DNA of 64,000 bases from assembly GCA_000783305.1 (NCBI GenBank), contig JROE01000008.1:1-64000 (forward strand), given 5' to 3'. Below the pieces are notes generated by a model. It was not told the origin of the DNA and searched no databases. It saw nothing but the letters and a program-made list of their open reading frames with translations. The stretch comes from Sphingobacteriaceae bacterium DW12 (lineage in GTDB: Bacteria; Bacteroidota; Bacteroidia; Sphingobacteriales; Sphingobacteriaceae). Below, piece after piece: positions 1 through 6,763 of this stretch; position 1 is the first letter of the stretch, and the number at the start of each line of letters is the position of its first letter. The position numbers were made by a program, and so were the translations under genes.

Positions 1-21
1 TAACCACTCAGCCATCCGACC
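1..21 (-). tRNA. tRNA-Cys, 5' part only (window edge)
   Basis: The 21 bases are identical to the first 21 bases (acceptor 5' strand, D-arm start and D-loop) of the complete tRNA-Cys-like gene at 617-690. The rest of the gene lies left of the window, so its anticodon cannot be read. A TAnnTTTG-type -7 box on the minus strand (TACATTTG, 81-74) sits about 50 bases upstream of the tRNA 5' end. Confidence 0.75.
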
Positions 22-100
22 TTGTTGTTGTAATCATCTTAAGAACATAGAAGTTCTCTTCTGGACTACGATACAAATGTATGGATGATCTGGTTGGGTA

Positions 101-246
101 TGATGGTTCAGTTTGTGTAAAATGAGATGGTCCAAGGGGAGATTGGACATGCCCGTAGAATTAGCTAGGTATAGCATTCTAGGTGGTATTATTTGCATCT
201 AAATGCGGGGGCATATTTTACTTTAACGGGAAGATGAAAATACAAC
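101..246 (+). pseudogene. Decayed duplicate of the pdxR promoter and first codons
   Basis: This stretch aligns without gaps to 738-883, the promoter, leader and first codons of the MocR-type regulator gene; by hand count about 93 of 146 positions match. The two operator half-sites, the -33 TTG (143-145), the -7 position (TAGGTATA at 166-173, against TAAGTTTG in the intact copy) and the ATGAAAATACAA of the coding start (234-245) all keep exactly the 637-base offset. After that the reading frame ends at once (codons 251-256 read ACG TAA) and a hairpin begins. I read it as the relic of an old tandem duplication that also copied the neighbouring tRNA-Cys. Confidence 0.7.
104..135. promoter_or_regulatory. 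PdxR-type operator, duplicate copy
   Basis: TGGTTCAG (104-111) and TGGTCCAA (128-135) form a direct repeat with a 24-base period, identical in layout to the pair at 741-772. It belongs to the relic promoter, so it may no longer control a gene, although it also lies upstream of the left tRNA-Cys. Confidence 0.45.
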
Positions 247-290
247 TGCCTACGTAATCTGATAAAATCATTTATCAGATTACGTAGGCA
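247..290 (-). terminator. Perfect 20-bp hairpin downstream of the thioredoxin-like gene
   Basis: Bases 247-266 pair perfectly with 271-290 around the 4-base loop ATCA. It lies 50 bases past the stop of the minus-strand gene at 341-574, as expected for its terminator. The minus-strand tail after the stem is only moderately T-rich. Confidence 0.6.
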
Positions 291-340
291 ATTATCGAGG
301 ATGTATGCTATACCCTAATGGGCTTTGGTGGGACGCATCA

Positions 341-574
341 TTATCCTTTTACGTCAGCAAGGGAGGCGCCGAAATTAATGTGAAGAACATTTCCGTTTGT
401 GGTTACTAAGGCAGGAACAGATTGTACACCTGCTTTTTCGGCCTCATCTATTCTGTGGCGGTCTTCTCCAATGTGCACCACTTCTACATTGTCTTCGCCT
501 ATAAGGCTAATAATATCATGCTCTGCGCTTATGCAGACAGGGCATCCTGCGTGATAGAAAATTGATTTTGCCAT
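341..574 (-). CDS. Small thioredoxin/glutaredoxin-like protein with CPVC motif
   Basis: A 77-residue protein with a minimal thioredoxin-fold pattern: an N-terminal strand (SIFYHAG), the redox motif C11-P-V-C14, and a cis-proline region SVPAL with P54 followed by a beta-hairpin. Known members of this size act as glutaredoxin-like dithiol/disulfide carriers in the cytoplasm; there is no signal peptide. The start is the ATG at 574; the codons upstream are AT-rich leader. It stands alone, terminates at the hairpin 247-290, and lies between the two tRNA-Cys copies. The physiological partner cannot be inferred. The fold assignment is fairly sure, the exact subfamily is not. Confidence 0.8.
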   Translation of the reverse strand: MAKSIFYHAGCPVCISAEHDIISLIGEDNVEVVHIGEDRHRIDEAEKAGVQSVPALVTTNGNVLHINFGASLADVKG

Positions 575-616
575 GGTGTTTTAATTTTAGTTTTAAATGA
601 ATATTGTGTGATTTAA

Positions 617-690
617 TGGAGGTCGGAAATGGATTTGAACCACTGTGAAGAGTATTGCGTACTCTTGCCTAACCACTCAGCCATCCGACC
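617..690 (-). tRNA. tRNA-Cys (GCA) with encoded CCA and abnormal C33
   Basis: Reading from 690 down, the acceptor stem GGTCGGA/TCCGACC is perfect, U73 (the Cys discriminator) is followed by encoded CCA, A14, the GG of the D-loop and A21 are present, the variable loop is 4 bases, and the T-loop TTCAAAT closes on AGTGG/CCATT. The length of 74 bases equals a standard tRNA-Cys. The anticodon stem AGAGT/ACTCT encloses loop ACGCAAT: anticodon GCA is in the right place, but base 33 is C instead of the near-universal U, and 32/38 are A/T and could pair, leaving a 5-base loop. A -7 box (TAGTTTTG, 718-711) lies upstream. It is a transcribed variant or a decaying copy. Confidence 0.7.
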
Positions 691-740
691 TTTTCTTCTT
701 ATTTGCTTCACAAAACTAGAGAAATATTGGGTGAGGGTAA

Positions 741-772
741 TGGTTCAGTTTTTTGAAAATTGGATGGTCCAG
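741..772. promoter_or_regulatory. Probable PdxR operator in the tRNA-Cys/pdxR divergent region
   Basis: TGGTTCAG (741-748) and TGGTCCAG (765-772) are direct repeats with a 24-base period. MocR-family regulators such as PdxR and GabR are known to bind direct repeats near their own gene. The pair sits at roughly -76 to -45 relative to the inferred pdxR start, a position suited to autoregulation. A related pair lies upstream of the kinase gene at 2419-2449. Confidence 0.5.
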
Positions 773-779
773 AATTTGA

Positions 780-810
780 TTGTTAATGCTTGTAAAAATA
801 GCTAAGTTTG
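780..810 (+). promoter_or_regulatory. pdxR promoter (Bacteroidota -33/-7)
   Basis: TTG at 780-782 and TAAGTTTG at 803-810, separated by 20 bases, match the Bacteroidota consensus TTG-N19-TAnnTTTG. Transcription would begin near 817, which rules out the in-frame TTG at 808 as the start codon and supports ATG 853. Confidence 0.55.
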
Positions 811-852
811 GAATTCAATACGGCATTATTTATTTCTAAACCAATAGTCCAG

Positions 853-2286
853 ATGTTACGTCCTTGGAAAATGAAAATACAATTAGATCCACAGTCGGAT
901 AAAGCCATTTATCTACAGATTGCAGATGCGATTATCGGCGATATTCGCTCGGGTCGATTGATGAAGGGAACAGCTTTGCCCGGAAGTCGGACCTTAGCGC
1001 AGGATTTGGGGTTGAATAGAAATACCATAGTAGATGCCTTAAATGTATTGTTGAATGAGGGGTGGTTAATCTCGAAGGAACGAAGCGGTACTTTTGTAGC
1101 TGACATCTTGCCGATAGCCCCTAAGTCCGGACGATTAAATATGGCTAATAATGGGATAGAGATCGCGAAGGGTAACTATCACATTCACTTTGATGATGGA
1201 TATCCCGATAGTAGAATAGCGCCTGTGGAAGAATTGGCAAGGGCATATCGGCATTTTTTCAACAGAAAAGCCAAATGGCAAATGATGGGCTATGGGAGCG
1301 CATTGGGCGATTTGGAATTCAGAGAAGCGATTGGACAGATGTTAAATCAATATCGAGGAATGTCTGTCGATTATCATTCGATATGTATTACCAGGGGGAG
1401 TCAGATGGCGATGTATTTGACCTCTCAATGTTTGTTTGAAGCAGGGGATTATGTAATGGTGGAAGATCCAGGTTATAAACCTGCTTGGAAAGCAATTGAA
1501 AGAACTGGAGCAAAATTGATTCCTATTGGAGTCGATCAAGAGGGATTGATTATCGATGACGTCATTCGCTACTTAAAGGCTGGAAAAAAGATAAAAGCTC
1601 TTTATACGACTCCACATAGGCAGTATCCCACTACAGTGACACTAAGCTTACGTCGAAGGATGGAACTAATCCAGTTGTCAAATGCCCATGGATTTACGAT
1701 TATCGAGGATGACTATGATAATGAGTTTCATTTTGGCTATAGGCCAGTACTGCCTTTATCTAGCTCACCTGAGCTGAAAAATTATGTCTATATCGGTACC
1801 ATGAGCAAAGTTGTAGCGCCTGTATTACGGATTGGCTACTTGGTGAGCCGTAATAAGGAACTGATCGATCGGGTGGAATCGCTAAGAAAGATTATAGATG
1901 TACAAGGGGATGTCATTATGGAACAAGCTGTACTGCAATTGATCAATGATGGGACCATCAGAAGGCATCTTAAGAAAGCTTCACACTATTATAAAGCAAA
2001 GCGGGATTATACAGAGGCACTGCTTGACCAATATCTCGCGGAGTGGGTAGAATATAGTATTCCGGATGGCGGATTGGCAATATGGATTACTGCAAAGGAA
2101 AAAGTTGATTGGTTTAAGATTGCTGAAGCGCTGCTGGCTAAGGGCATCAAGATCGTAACTCCTGATCATTATAGTGGAGACCAGACGGCCAAAGGTATCC
2201 GATTGGGATATGGCGCGCTCTCTGAAGAGCAACTGAAAGAAGGTGTTCTCGCCTTGGCACAGGTATTGACCGCAGGTCGACAATGA
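853..2286 (+). CDS. pdxR: MocR/PdxR-type transcriptional regulator (GntR HTH + aminotransferase-like domain)
   Basis: A 477-residue MocR-family protein. Residues about 15-85 form a GntR winged helix (LPGSRTLAQDLGLNRNTI region); residues about 110-475 are a fold-type I aminotransferase domain with the EDDYDNEF segment (285-292) and the PLP lysine K319 in GTMSKVVAP. Such proteins sense PLP and control vitamin B6 genes; PdxR fits because a PdxY-type kinase follows at 2504 and matching operator repeats precede both genes. ATG 853 is chosen because the -7 box ends at 810; ATG 871 is the alternative. Cytoplasmic, probably autoregulated through 741-772. The family is certain; the PLP role is inferred from context. 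Confidence 0.88.
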   Translation: MLRPWKMKIQLDPQSDKAIYLQIADAIIGDIRSGRLMKGTALPGSRTLAQDLGLNRNTIVDALNVLLNEGWLISKERSGTFVADILPIAPKSGRLNMANNGIEIAKGNYHIHFDDGYPDSRIAPVEELARAYRHFFNRKAKWQMMGYGSALGDLEFREAIGQMLNQYRGMSVDYHSICITRGSQMAMYLTSQCLFEAGDYVMVEDPGYKPAWKAIERTGAKLIPIGVDQEGLIIDDVIRYLKAGKKIKALYTTPHRQYPTTVTLSLRRRMELIQLSNAHGFTIIEDDYDNEFHFGYRPVLPLSSSPELKNYVYIGTMSKVVAPVLRIGYLVSRNKELIDRVESLRKIIDVQGDVIMEQAVLQLINDGTIRRHLKKASHYYKAKRDYTEALLDQYLAEWVEYSIPDGGLAIWITAKEKVDWFKIAEALLAKGIKIVTPDHYSGDQTAKGIRLGYGALSEEQLKEGVLALAQVLTAGRQ

Positions 2287-2418
2287 AACGGGTATGGGTA
2301 AAAAAGAAGCTTCATTTTGTGTCTTTTTATCTCTATCACGATACTTTTATGCCAAACGTTTGATAAGCCTTGTTCAGTCCTAACATTCTAAATGCCTATT
2401 TCTGGACAAAGATTTAAT

Positions 2419-2449
2419 CTGGATCCGCATATATCCTTAAACTGGACCA
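2419..2449. promoter_or_regulatory. Probable PdxR operator upstream of the pyridoxal kinase gene
   Basis: CTGGATCC (2419-2426) and CTGGACCA (2442-2449) are in the inverse orientation to the pdxR sites (reverse complement TGGTCCAG) with a 23-base period. They lie 55-85 bases before the kinase start. A third partial match, CTGGACAA, begins at 2402. Confidence 0.45.
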
Positions 2450-2503
2450 ATCTGTCTTCATTTTTATTTCAGAATATTGTGGCGTCATCAAATACTAATG
2501 CGC

Positions 2504-3376
2504 ATGTCGGTAAAAGGAAAAACTGTGATAATCAGTAGTCAAGTGGCTTACGGTTATGTGGGTGGGAATATGACTTCTTTGGTGTTGAAGTTAAACGGGC
2601 AGGAGACGCTTGCCGTCCCAACAACCGTGTTATCCAATCATTTAGGATTTGATACCGTTGGAGGTGGTCCTATTTCTATTCGCACATTTGAAGGAATATT
2701 GGAAGGAATAGTAAGACTGGATGTATTCCAACATGTAGAGACGATTATCACCGGTTTTTTTGACTCGGAAGAACAAGTGGTATTGACGGCGGCATGGATT
2801 AATAATTTAAAAAAGAAAAATCCTACCGTTCAATATGTATGTGATCCGGTGATGGGCGACTTTAAGGACGGAGGTCTATTTGTATCTGAATGTGTTGCAG
2901 ATGCCATTACATCCTTACTGGTGCCCTTAGCAGATCTCTTGACACCCAATCATTTTGAATTTGAAAGGATAGTAGGAAGGCGTTTGTACAGTCGAGGCGA
3001 GATGCAGACTGCTTTTTGCGATGATGCGCGATTGAAAGGAAAGAAAATGGTTGTTACGGGTTGTCACTTGGGGCATGAATATGTACAGACGGTAAATAAT
3101 GTTATCCTAGATACCTCCGGATATGGATACGTCAGTAATCTCAAAGTAAATTTGGATCCTGTTGGGGCAGGGGATTTGTTTACCGCACTTGTGTGTATAC
3201 AATTAAAGCTACAGATGGATTTTACAAATGCAATTAAAAATAGTGCGACCATGATGGTCACTCTTATTAATGATATGCTGCGGGAAGGAAGAAAGGAGTT
3301 TGAGCTAATAGATCTGCTTAAGATACCGATGCTGATCAATAATGTAGCGGCGATCCATAAAGTTTTAATGAACTAA
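2504..3376 (+). CDS. pdxY: Pyridoxal kinase, PdxY type
   Basis: A 290-residue ribokinase-superfamily enzyme that phosphorylates pyridoxal (or related B6 vitamers) to pyridoxal 5'-phosphate with ATP in the cytoplasm. Seen: the N-terminal SSQVAYGYVGGN substrate loop, SNHLGFDT, DPVMGD, LTPNHFEFE, and the C-terminal anion hole PVGAGD with catalytic base D224. Length agrees with PdxY. The start MSVKGKTV at 2504 is preferred; ATG 2498 and a TTG at 2477 are possible. It lies downstream of the PdxR-type gene in the same orientation with its own operator-like repeats, so the pair forms a B6 salvage unit. Hydroxymethylpyrimidine kinase is a less likely alternative. Confidence 0.85.
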   Translation: MSVKGKTVIISSQVAYGYVGGNMTSLVLKLNGQETLAVPTTVLSNHLGFDTVGGGPISIRTFEGILEGIVRLDVFQHVETIITGFFDSEEQVVLTAAWINNLKKKNPTVQYVCDPVMGDFKDGGLFVSECVADAITSLLVPLADLLTPNHFEFERIVGRRLYSRGEMQTAFCDDARLKGKKMVVTGCHLGHEYVQTVNNVILDTSGYGYVSNLKVNLDPVGAGDLFTALVCIQLKLQMDFTNAIKNSATMMVTLINDMLREGRKEFELIDLLKIPMLINNVAAIHKVLMN

Positions 3377-3397
3377 AGACAATAAATAGTAAAGCGG

Positions 3398-3916
3398 TTA
3401 GAGAATCTCATTGGTGGATTTTACAGGGGCGCAACTAATTTGCTTCAGATTAGCATCATAGAGGCCTATGAGAACACTATTCCCTTCTTTGTCTACTCTC
3501 AATCCTCCAAATTTAGCATTCTCGTACCAATCGGCATGACCCTCTTGGAAGAAAAAAGACTCTGCTCCAATATGGATATTCCAATCGGCCTTTGTGTACT
3601 TGACAAGTACTTCTCCATCGTGTAGGGGGGATTTGCTTTCTTGTATGCGTACACGGTCCGCAAGACCATTGGTGCGTGGCTTCAGGACATAATAACCACG
3701 TTTGGGAACTTGCTCCATATCAGAGATATTGGATATTGAATAGTTTAAAGTCATGTAGTCGCCCTGCATAAGCGAACGAGGATCAACCGGAGCCAATTCT
3801 AGAAGAATGAGCTGCCCTTCTTTCATAATGGTTTCTTTTTTTACCACCGAAAAATTGAAAAAAGTCAAAAGTATTGCCAAATTCAATACAATCAATATGC
3901 CTTTATATCTCGTCAT
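3398..3916 (-). CDS. GDYXXLXY-domain protein
   Basis: 172 residues: one N-terminal membrane segment (about residues 6-24) followed by an extracytoplasmic domain. The family signature GDYMTLNY is at 52-59, just after PVDPRSLMQ, exactly as in GDYXXLXY proteins; FGGLRVDKEGNSVLIGLYD near the C-terminus is also typical. The function is unknown. It is the last gene of a three-gene operon and its start overlaps the end of the DUF4401 gene by 14 bases, implying translational coupling. These families usually occur together, which supports a shared membrane complex. Confidence 0.85.
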   Translation of the reverse strand: MTRYKGILIVLNLAILLTFFNFSVVKKETIMKEGQLILLELAPVDPRSLMQGDYMTLNYSISNISDMEQVPKRGYYVLKPRTNGLADRVRIQESKSPLHDGEVLVKYTKADWNIHIGAESFFFQEGHADWYENAKFGGLRVDKEGNSVLIGLYDANLKQISCAPVKSTNEIL

Positions 3917-4979
3917 GTGCTTTTAATTTGCGATTGGTCAATAGGTAGAGTACGATAAAGAGTACGCCGGAAAAAAATAGAAGTAGAGACTTGACTAATA
4001 AAGTTATCTGAAGGTCGTAATAGAATACCGAAGTGAAATATATAAACGCTACGATACTCAAGACTAGCCCTGTCTTATAATTGACGTAAAAACTTAATAG
4101 TAGGATAAGTAAGGAACACAGGATGCCGGGGGCGAATGATGTCGGTATCAGGATCAATAGACAGGTTGCTCCAATGATGATTTTAAGGACACTGCTTCGG
4201 TCGGGTGTAAGCTTCAAAAGTATGTAGACGAGATATAGGATAACGATAATCGGAATAATGGACGAAACCCAAGGTCCGTATAGATTGGCTTCAGAGAGGT
4301 ACCTATAATTGTTGGCAAAGAGGATGGAGAATAAAGAGAACACCAATGCGGCTCTCAGGGGCCTGTATAGTTTGCTCCATTTTTTGCCAAGGGATAAGAT
4401 AAATCCTTCTTGAAAAAAAACATATGCAATCAAAAGGGTCAATATGTTGATGTGGAGAAATACGTATTCTTGCTTATCATTGATTATATAAAGCGCCAGT
4501 ATATATCCACTGATTGCTAATGTAGATACAAATGTTAAAATATAATTTTGTGTAAAGAAAAGGGAGATGACGGTTAGTGCCATGAGTAGATATACGACGG
4601 TATTTTCATCCATATCCTGCATGATACAACCTATTGCTACGAGTATGAAACCACTAATGAAGGTGGTCACGCTAAAGGTGCCAATAATGAGGTTGTCAAA
4701 AGCAAAGTTGAGTCCTATGGCGCCTATAATGAATACCAATCCCAAAACAATCATCAGGCTGCCTGAGTCATAGATGCCTCCAAGGAACAAAAAGCCCAAA
4801 AAAGCTAAGGTTGCTAGGAATCCGCCAATGACGGATAGAATCTTGATGGCGGTGACAGACTGATGTGCTTTCTCTTGCGCATACTCCTGATGTATCTGCG
4901 CTTCATTAAATACTACTGGACGCCCTGTAAGCTGTAGTACACGCGCTAATAATTGTTGTATGTTGCTATGCTGTTCCAT
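3903..4979 (-). CDS. DUF4401 membrane protein
   Basis: 358 residues with a short cytoplasmic N-terminus (about 1-40, mostly helical) and roughly ten hydrophobic segments to the end, one after another with very short loops. The length and the position between a DUF2157 gene and a GDYXXLXY gene identify it as DUF4401. No catalytic motif is visible. It overlaps both neighbours by 14 bases. Role unknown; an inner-membrane complex with its operon partners is the simplest inference. Confidence 0.8.
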   Translation of the reverse strand: MEQHSNIQQLLARVLQLTGRPVVFNEAQIHQEYAQEKAHQSVTAIKILSVIGGFLATLAFLGFLFLGGIYDSGSLMIVLGLVFIIGAIGLNFAFDNLIIGTFSVTTFISGFILVAIGCIMQDMDENTVVYLLMALTVISLFFTQNYILTFVSTLAISGYILALYIINDKQEYVFLHINILTLLIAYVFFQEGFILSLGKKWSKLYRPLRAALVFSLFSILFANNYRYLSEANLYGPWVSSIIPIIVILYLVYILLKLTPDRSSVLKIIIGATCLLILIPTSFAPGILCSLLILLLSFYVNYKTGLVLSIVAFIYFTSVFYYDLQITLLVKSLLLFFSGVLFIVLYLLTNRKLKAHDEI

Positions 4980-5925
4980 TATTCCATTTTTTTTGGGTAA
5001 GGACGAGATTGCGCACGACTAAACTAATGCTGACAATGATAAATAAGCTGATGAACAACAACATGCTGCCATCATCTGATATTTTCAGAAGCCAAGCGGA
5101 TAAAATAATGATAAGGGCAAGTGGAATGGTGGCGATATAGAAACTCTGCTTTTGCAGGATCCCATGCCATATTCCTAGCCCAAATCCCAAAATAGTAAGG
5201 ATTAACAGATAAATAAACATAGGGTCATAGTTAGACAGGATGCCGTAGCACACGCCTATGGTCGCAAACGAGATAGCAGCTAAGGCAAGGATGTATGAAA
5301 ACCAATGTGGAAAAGTCATCTCGTCTTTGTGCTTTTTCCAAACGAGTGTTACAACAAAGAAAAAGAGATTGACTAAAAATAGCAATCCGAATAAGAAAAT
5401 ACTCGACCAATCTGCTGCAACCTGCTCGCTGTAGAGTATTAAGGTGGTATTGACCAATGTCGTGAATAGAAGCCAAAGAGGGGCAAATTGTACGACTAAG
5501 GCCCACAGGACTATGCAGGCTGTCCATCCTAAGAAAAAATCGTATGCATTGGCCCCGGTTTGGTAGATTTGCCCAAATACGGCAAATAAAACACCGACCA
5601 ACAGGGCAGCACCTGTTAGGATAATGTTTTTGGTCGTGGTGTTCATCTTCGAGAAAACCGCTAGGAGGGTAGCGGCAATAACAAGCCCTTCAATCAACCC
5701 TATTTTGATGAATTTGTGCAGTTCGGCCCAATTGTAAGCAAAGAAGAAAATAAGACCTGTAACCGAAAATCCTACTCCAAGTGTGATTAAGATTAGTCGA
5801 AGAAATTTTTTCCAGTTTTCGCTGTCGTTATATATGTCGACTTTGAGTAGCTTATCGACATCCGCCTTGGTCATGTTGCTATGGGGAATGATAATGTCGA
5901 GGTCATCTCTATTTAGCTTTGTCAT
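4966..5925 (-). CDS. DUF2157 membrane protein
   Basis: 319 residues: an N-terminal soluble part (about 1-38, LNRDDLDIIIPHSNMTKADVDKLL) and then about ten membrane helices. The start of the hydrophobic part (FLRLILITLGVGFSVTGLIFFFAYNWAEL) is the recognisable DUF2157 core. First gene of the DUF2157-DUF4401-GDYXXLXY operon, so its promoter should lie in 5926-6070. No biochemical function is known for the family. Confidence 0.85.
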   Translation of the reverse strand: MTKLNRDDLDIIIPHSNMTKADVDKLLKVDIYNDSENWKKFLRLILITLGVGFSVTGLIFFFAYNWAELHKFIKIGLIEGLVIAATLLAVFSKMNTTTKNIILTGAALLVGVLFAVFGQIYQTGANAYDFFLGWTACIVLWALVVQFAPLWLLFTTLVNTTLILYSEQVAADWSSIFLFGLLFLVNLFFFVVTLVWKKHKDEMTFPHWFSYILALAAISFATIGVCYGILSNYDPMFIYLLILTILGFGLGIWHGILQKQSFYIATIPLALIIILSAWLLKISDDGSMLLFISLFIIVSISLVVRNLVLTQKKWNNGTA

Positions 5926-6071
5926 TCAATATATGTTTGAATACTCGGGTTCTACGTTCGAATCTACTGAAAAAAGAGATGCCTTTTTAATTTTTTGGAT
6001 AATTTTGTGCGGCTTTGCCGTCGTGTGTAACTCTTTACCAAATGGCGCTAATGGAGGGAAGATTAATCAAG

Positions 6072-6117
6072 ACGCTATGTGCACGGGCATGTTTTGTATG
6101 ATTCGTGCACATAGCGT
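6072..6117 (-). terminator. 14-bp hairpin after the NTF2-like gene
   Basis: ACGCTATGTGCACG (6072-6085) pairs perfectly with 6104-6117 around an 18-base loop. It begins 8 bases past the stop of the minus-strand gene at 6126. It also separates that gene from the DUF2157 operon promoter region. Confidence 0.5.
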
Positions 6118-6125
6118 TATCGTCA

Positions 6126-6554
6126 TTATGGGTAAGCAGTAACGACTTTGCTCACTTGCCAGGTACCTTGTGTACGACAGAGGGTGATGTAGTCAATGCG
6201 TGTGAAATTCTTGAACTTCATTGTCGCTTTGGCAACACAACAGTCCCCACTTTCATCCAATATTTCATAAGCGGTCTCGCAATCATAAGTCAGTCCTTTG
6301 TTCGCTTTTAGGAATGCACAATATTGTTTTTTGTTGGTTTTGACTTCTAGGTTTGATGTCGTCTGATATTGGAAATCGGTAGCAAAAAGGTGCTCATTAA
6401 AATCAATGTTGCCCAAAGTGGTAGCTTGCAAGTAGGTCTTGACGATGCTCATCGAATTTAAGTTTTTTAGGGGATTTGCCTTCTCCATCGCAAATGAACT
6501 AAGCGTAGTAACCAGTAGGAATGCGGTGACAAGGGGTTTGATAATGTTTTTCAT
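6126..6554 (-). CDS. Secreted NTF2-like (lumazine-binding type) protein, paralogue 1
   Basis: 142 residues from ATG 6554 (MKNIIKPLV...), with a signal peptide to about residue 22 (SSFAM). The mature part resembles the small NTF2-like/putative lumazine-binding fold: ...SIVKTYLQATTLGN, an LFATDFQYQ helix-strand unit and the C-terminal GTWQVSKVVTAYP strand. It contains a CC pair (SGDCCVAKA) and two further Cys that could form disulfides. The gene at 10180-10608 is a close paralogue. An in-frame extension to 6596 crosses the -7 box, so the later ATG is right. The promoter is at 6594-6601 and the operator at 6653-6681. Ligand or enzyme activity unknown. Confidence 0.75.
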   Translation of the reverse strand: MKNIIKPLVTAFLLVTTLSSFAMEKANPLKNLNSMSIVKTYLQATTLGNIDFNEHLFATDFQYQTTSNLEVKTNKKQYCAFLKANKGLTYDCETAYEILDESGDCCVAKATMKFKNFTRIDYITLCRTQGTWQVSKVVTAYP

Positions 6555-6593
6555 GGTATTAAGTTTCTTAGTGATTTTCTGTATTATTTGAAT

Positions 6594-6601
6594 CAAAAGT
6601 A
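6594..6601 (-). promoter_or_regulatory. -7 box of NTF2-like gene 1
   Basis: On the minus strand TACTTTTG matches TAnnTTTG. It lies 40 bases before the ATG at 6554. The paralogue has TACCTTTG at the same relative place. Confidence 0.5.
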
Positions 6602-6652
6602 GACCAGAAAATACGGCATCGAAACGGTCATTAGACTAATACCGTGAAATAT

Positions 6653-6681
6653 TCGGTAAAAACCGATTTAGAGTCGGTGAA
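6653..6681 (-). promoter_or_regulatory. 21-bp-period direct repeat operator of NTF2-like gene 1
   Basis: TCGGTAAA (6653-6660) and TCGGTGAA (6674-6681) repeat with a 21-base period, i.e. two helical turns, 52 bases from the -7 box. The same pair with the same spacings precedes the paralogue. The layout fits an activator such as a LytTR- or AraC-type protein; no LytTR gene is in the window. Confidence 0.5.
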
Positions 6682-6725
6682 TTTGTTGGAGTGGGTAGGG
6701 TAACGTCTTGTGAAATAGCTGCTAA

Positions 6726-6761
6726 ATTGCTTGGGTCTGTCGCAAGACAGACCCAAGCAAT
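6726..6761 (-). terminator. Terminator with 16-bp stem and GCAA tetraloop
   Basis: 6726-6741 pairs perfectly with 6746-6761 around GCAA. It abuts the stop of the minus-strand gene at 6764 and is a very stable hairpin. Confidence 0.7.
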
Positions 6762-6763
6762 TA

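Noticed and set aside
808..852. TTG start at 808 for the MocR-type regulator
   Set aside because: The codon lies inside the -7 box TAAGTTTG, so it would not be in the transcript.
5783..6311. Two plus-strand open frames opposite the DUF2157 start and the NTF2-like gene
   Set aside because: They lie over well-supported minus-strand genes and a hairpin and show no family resemblance.
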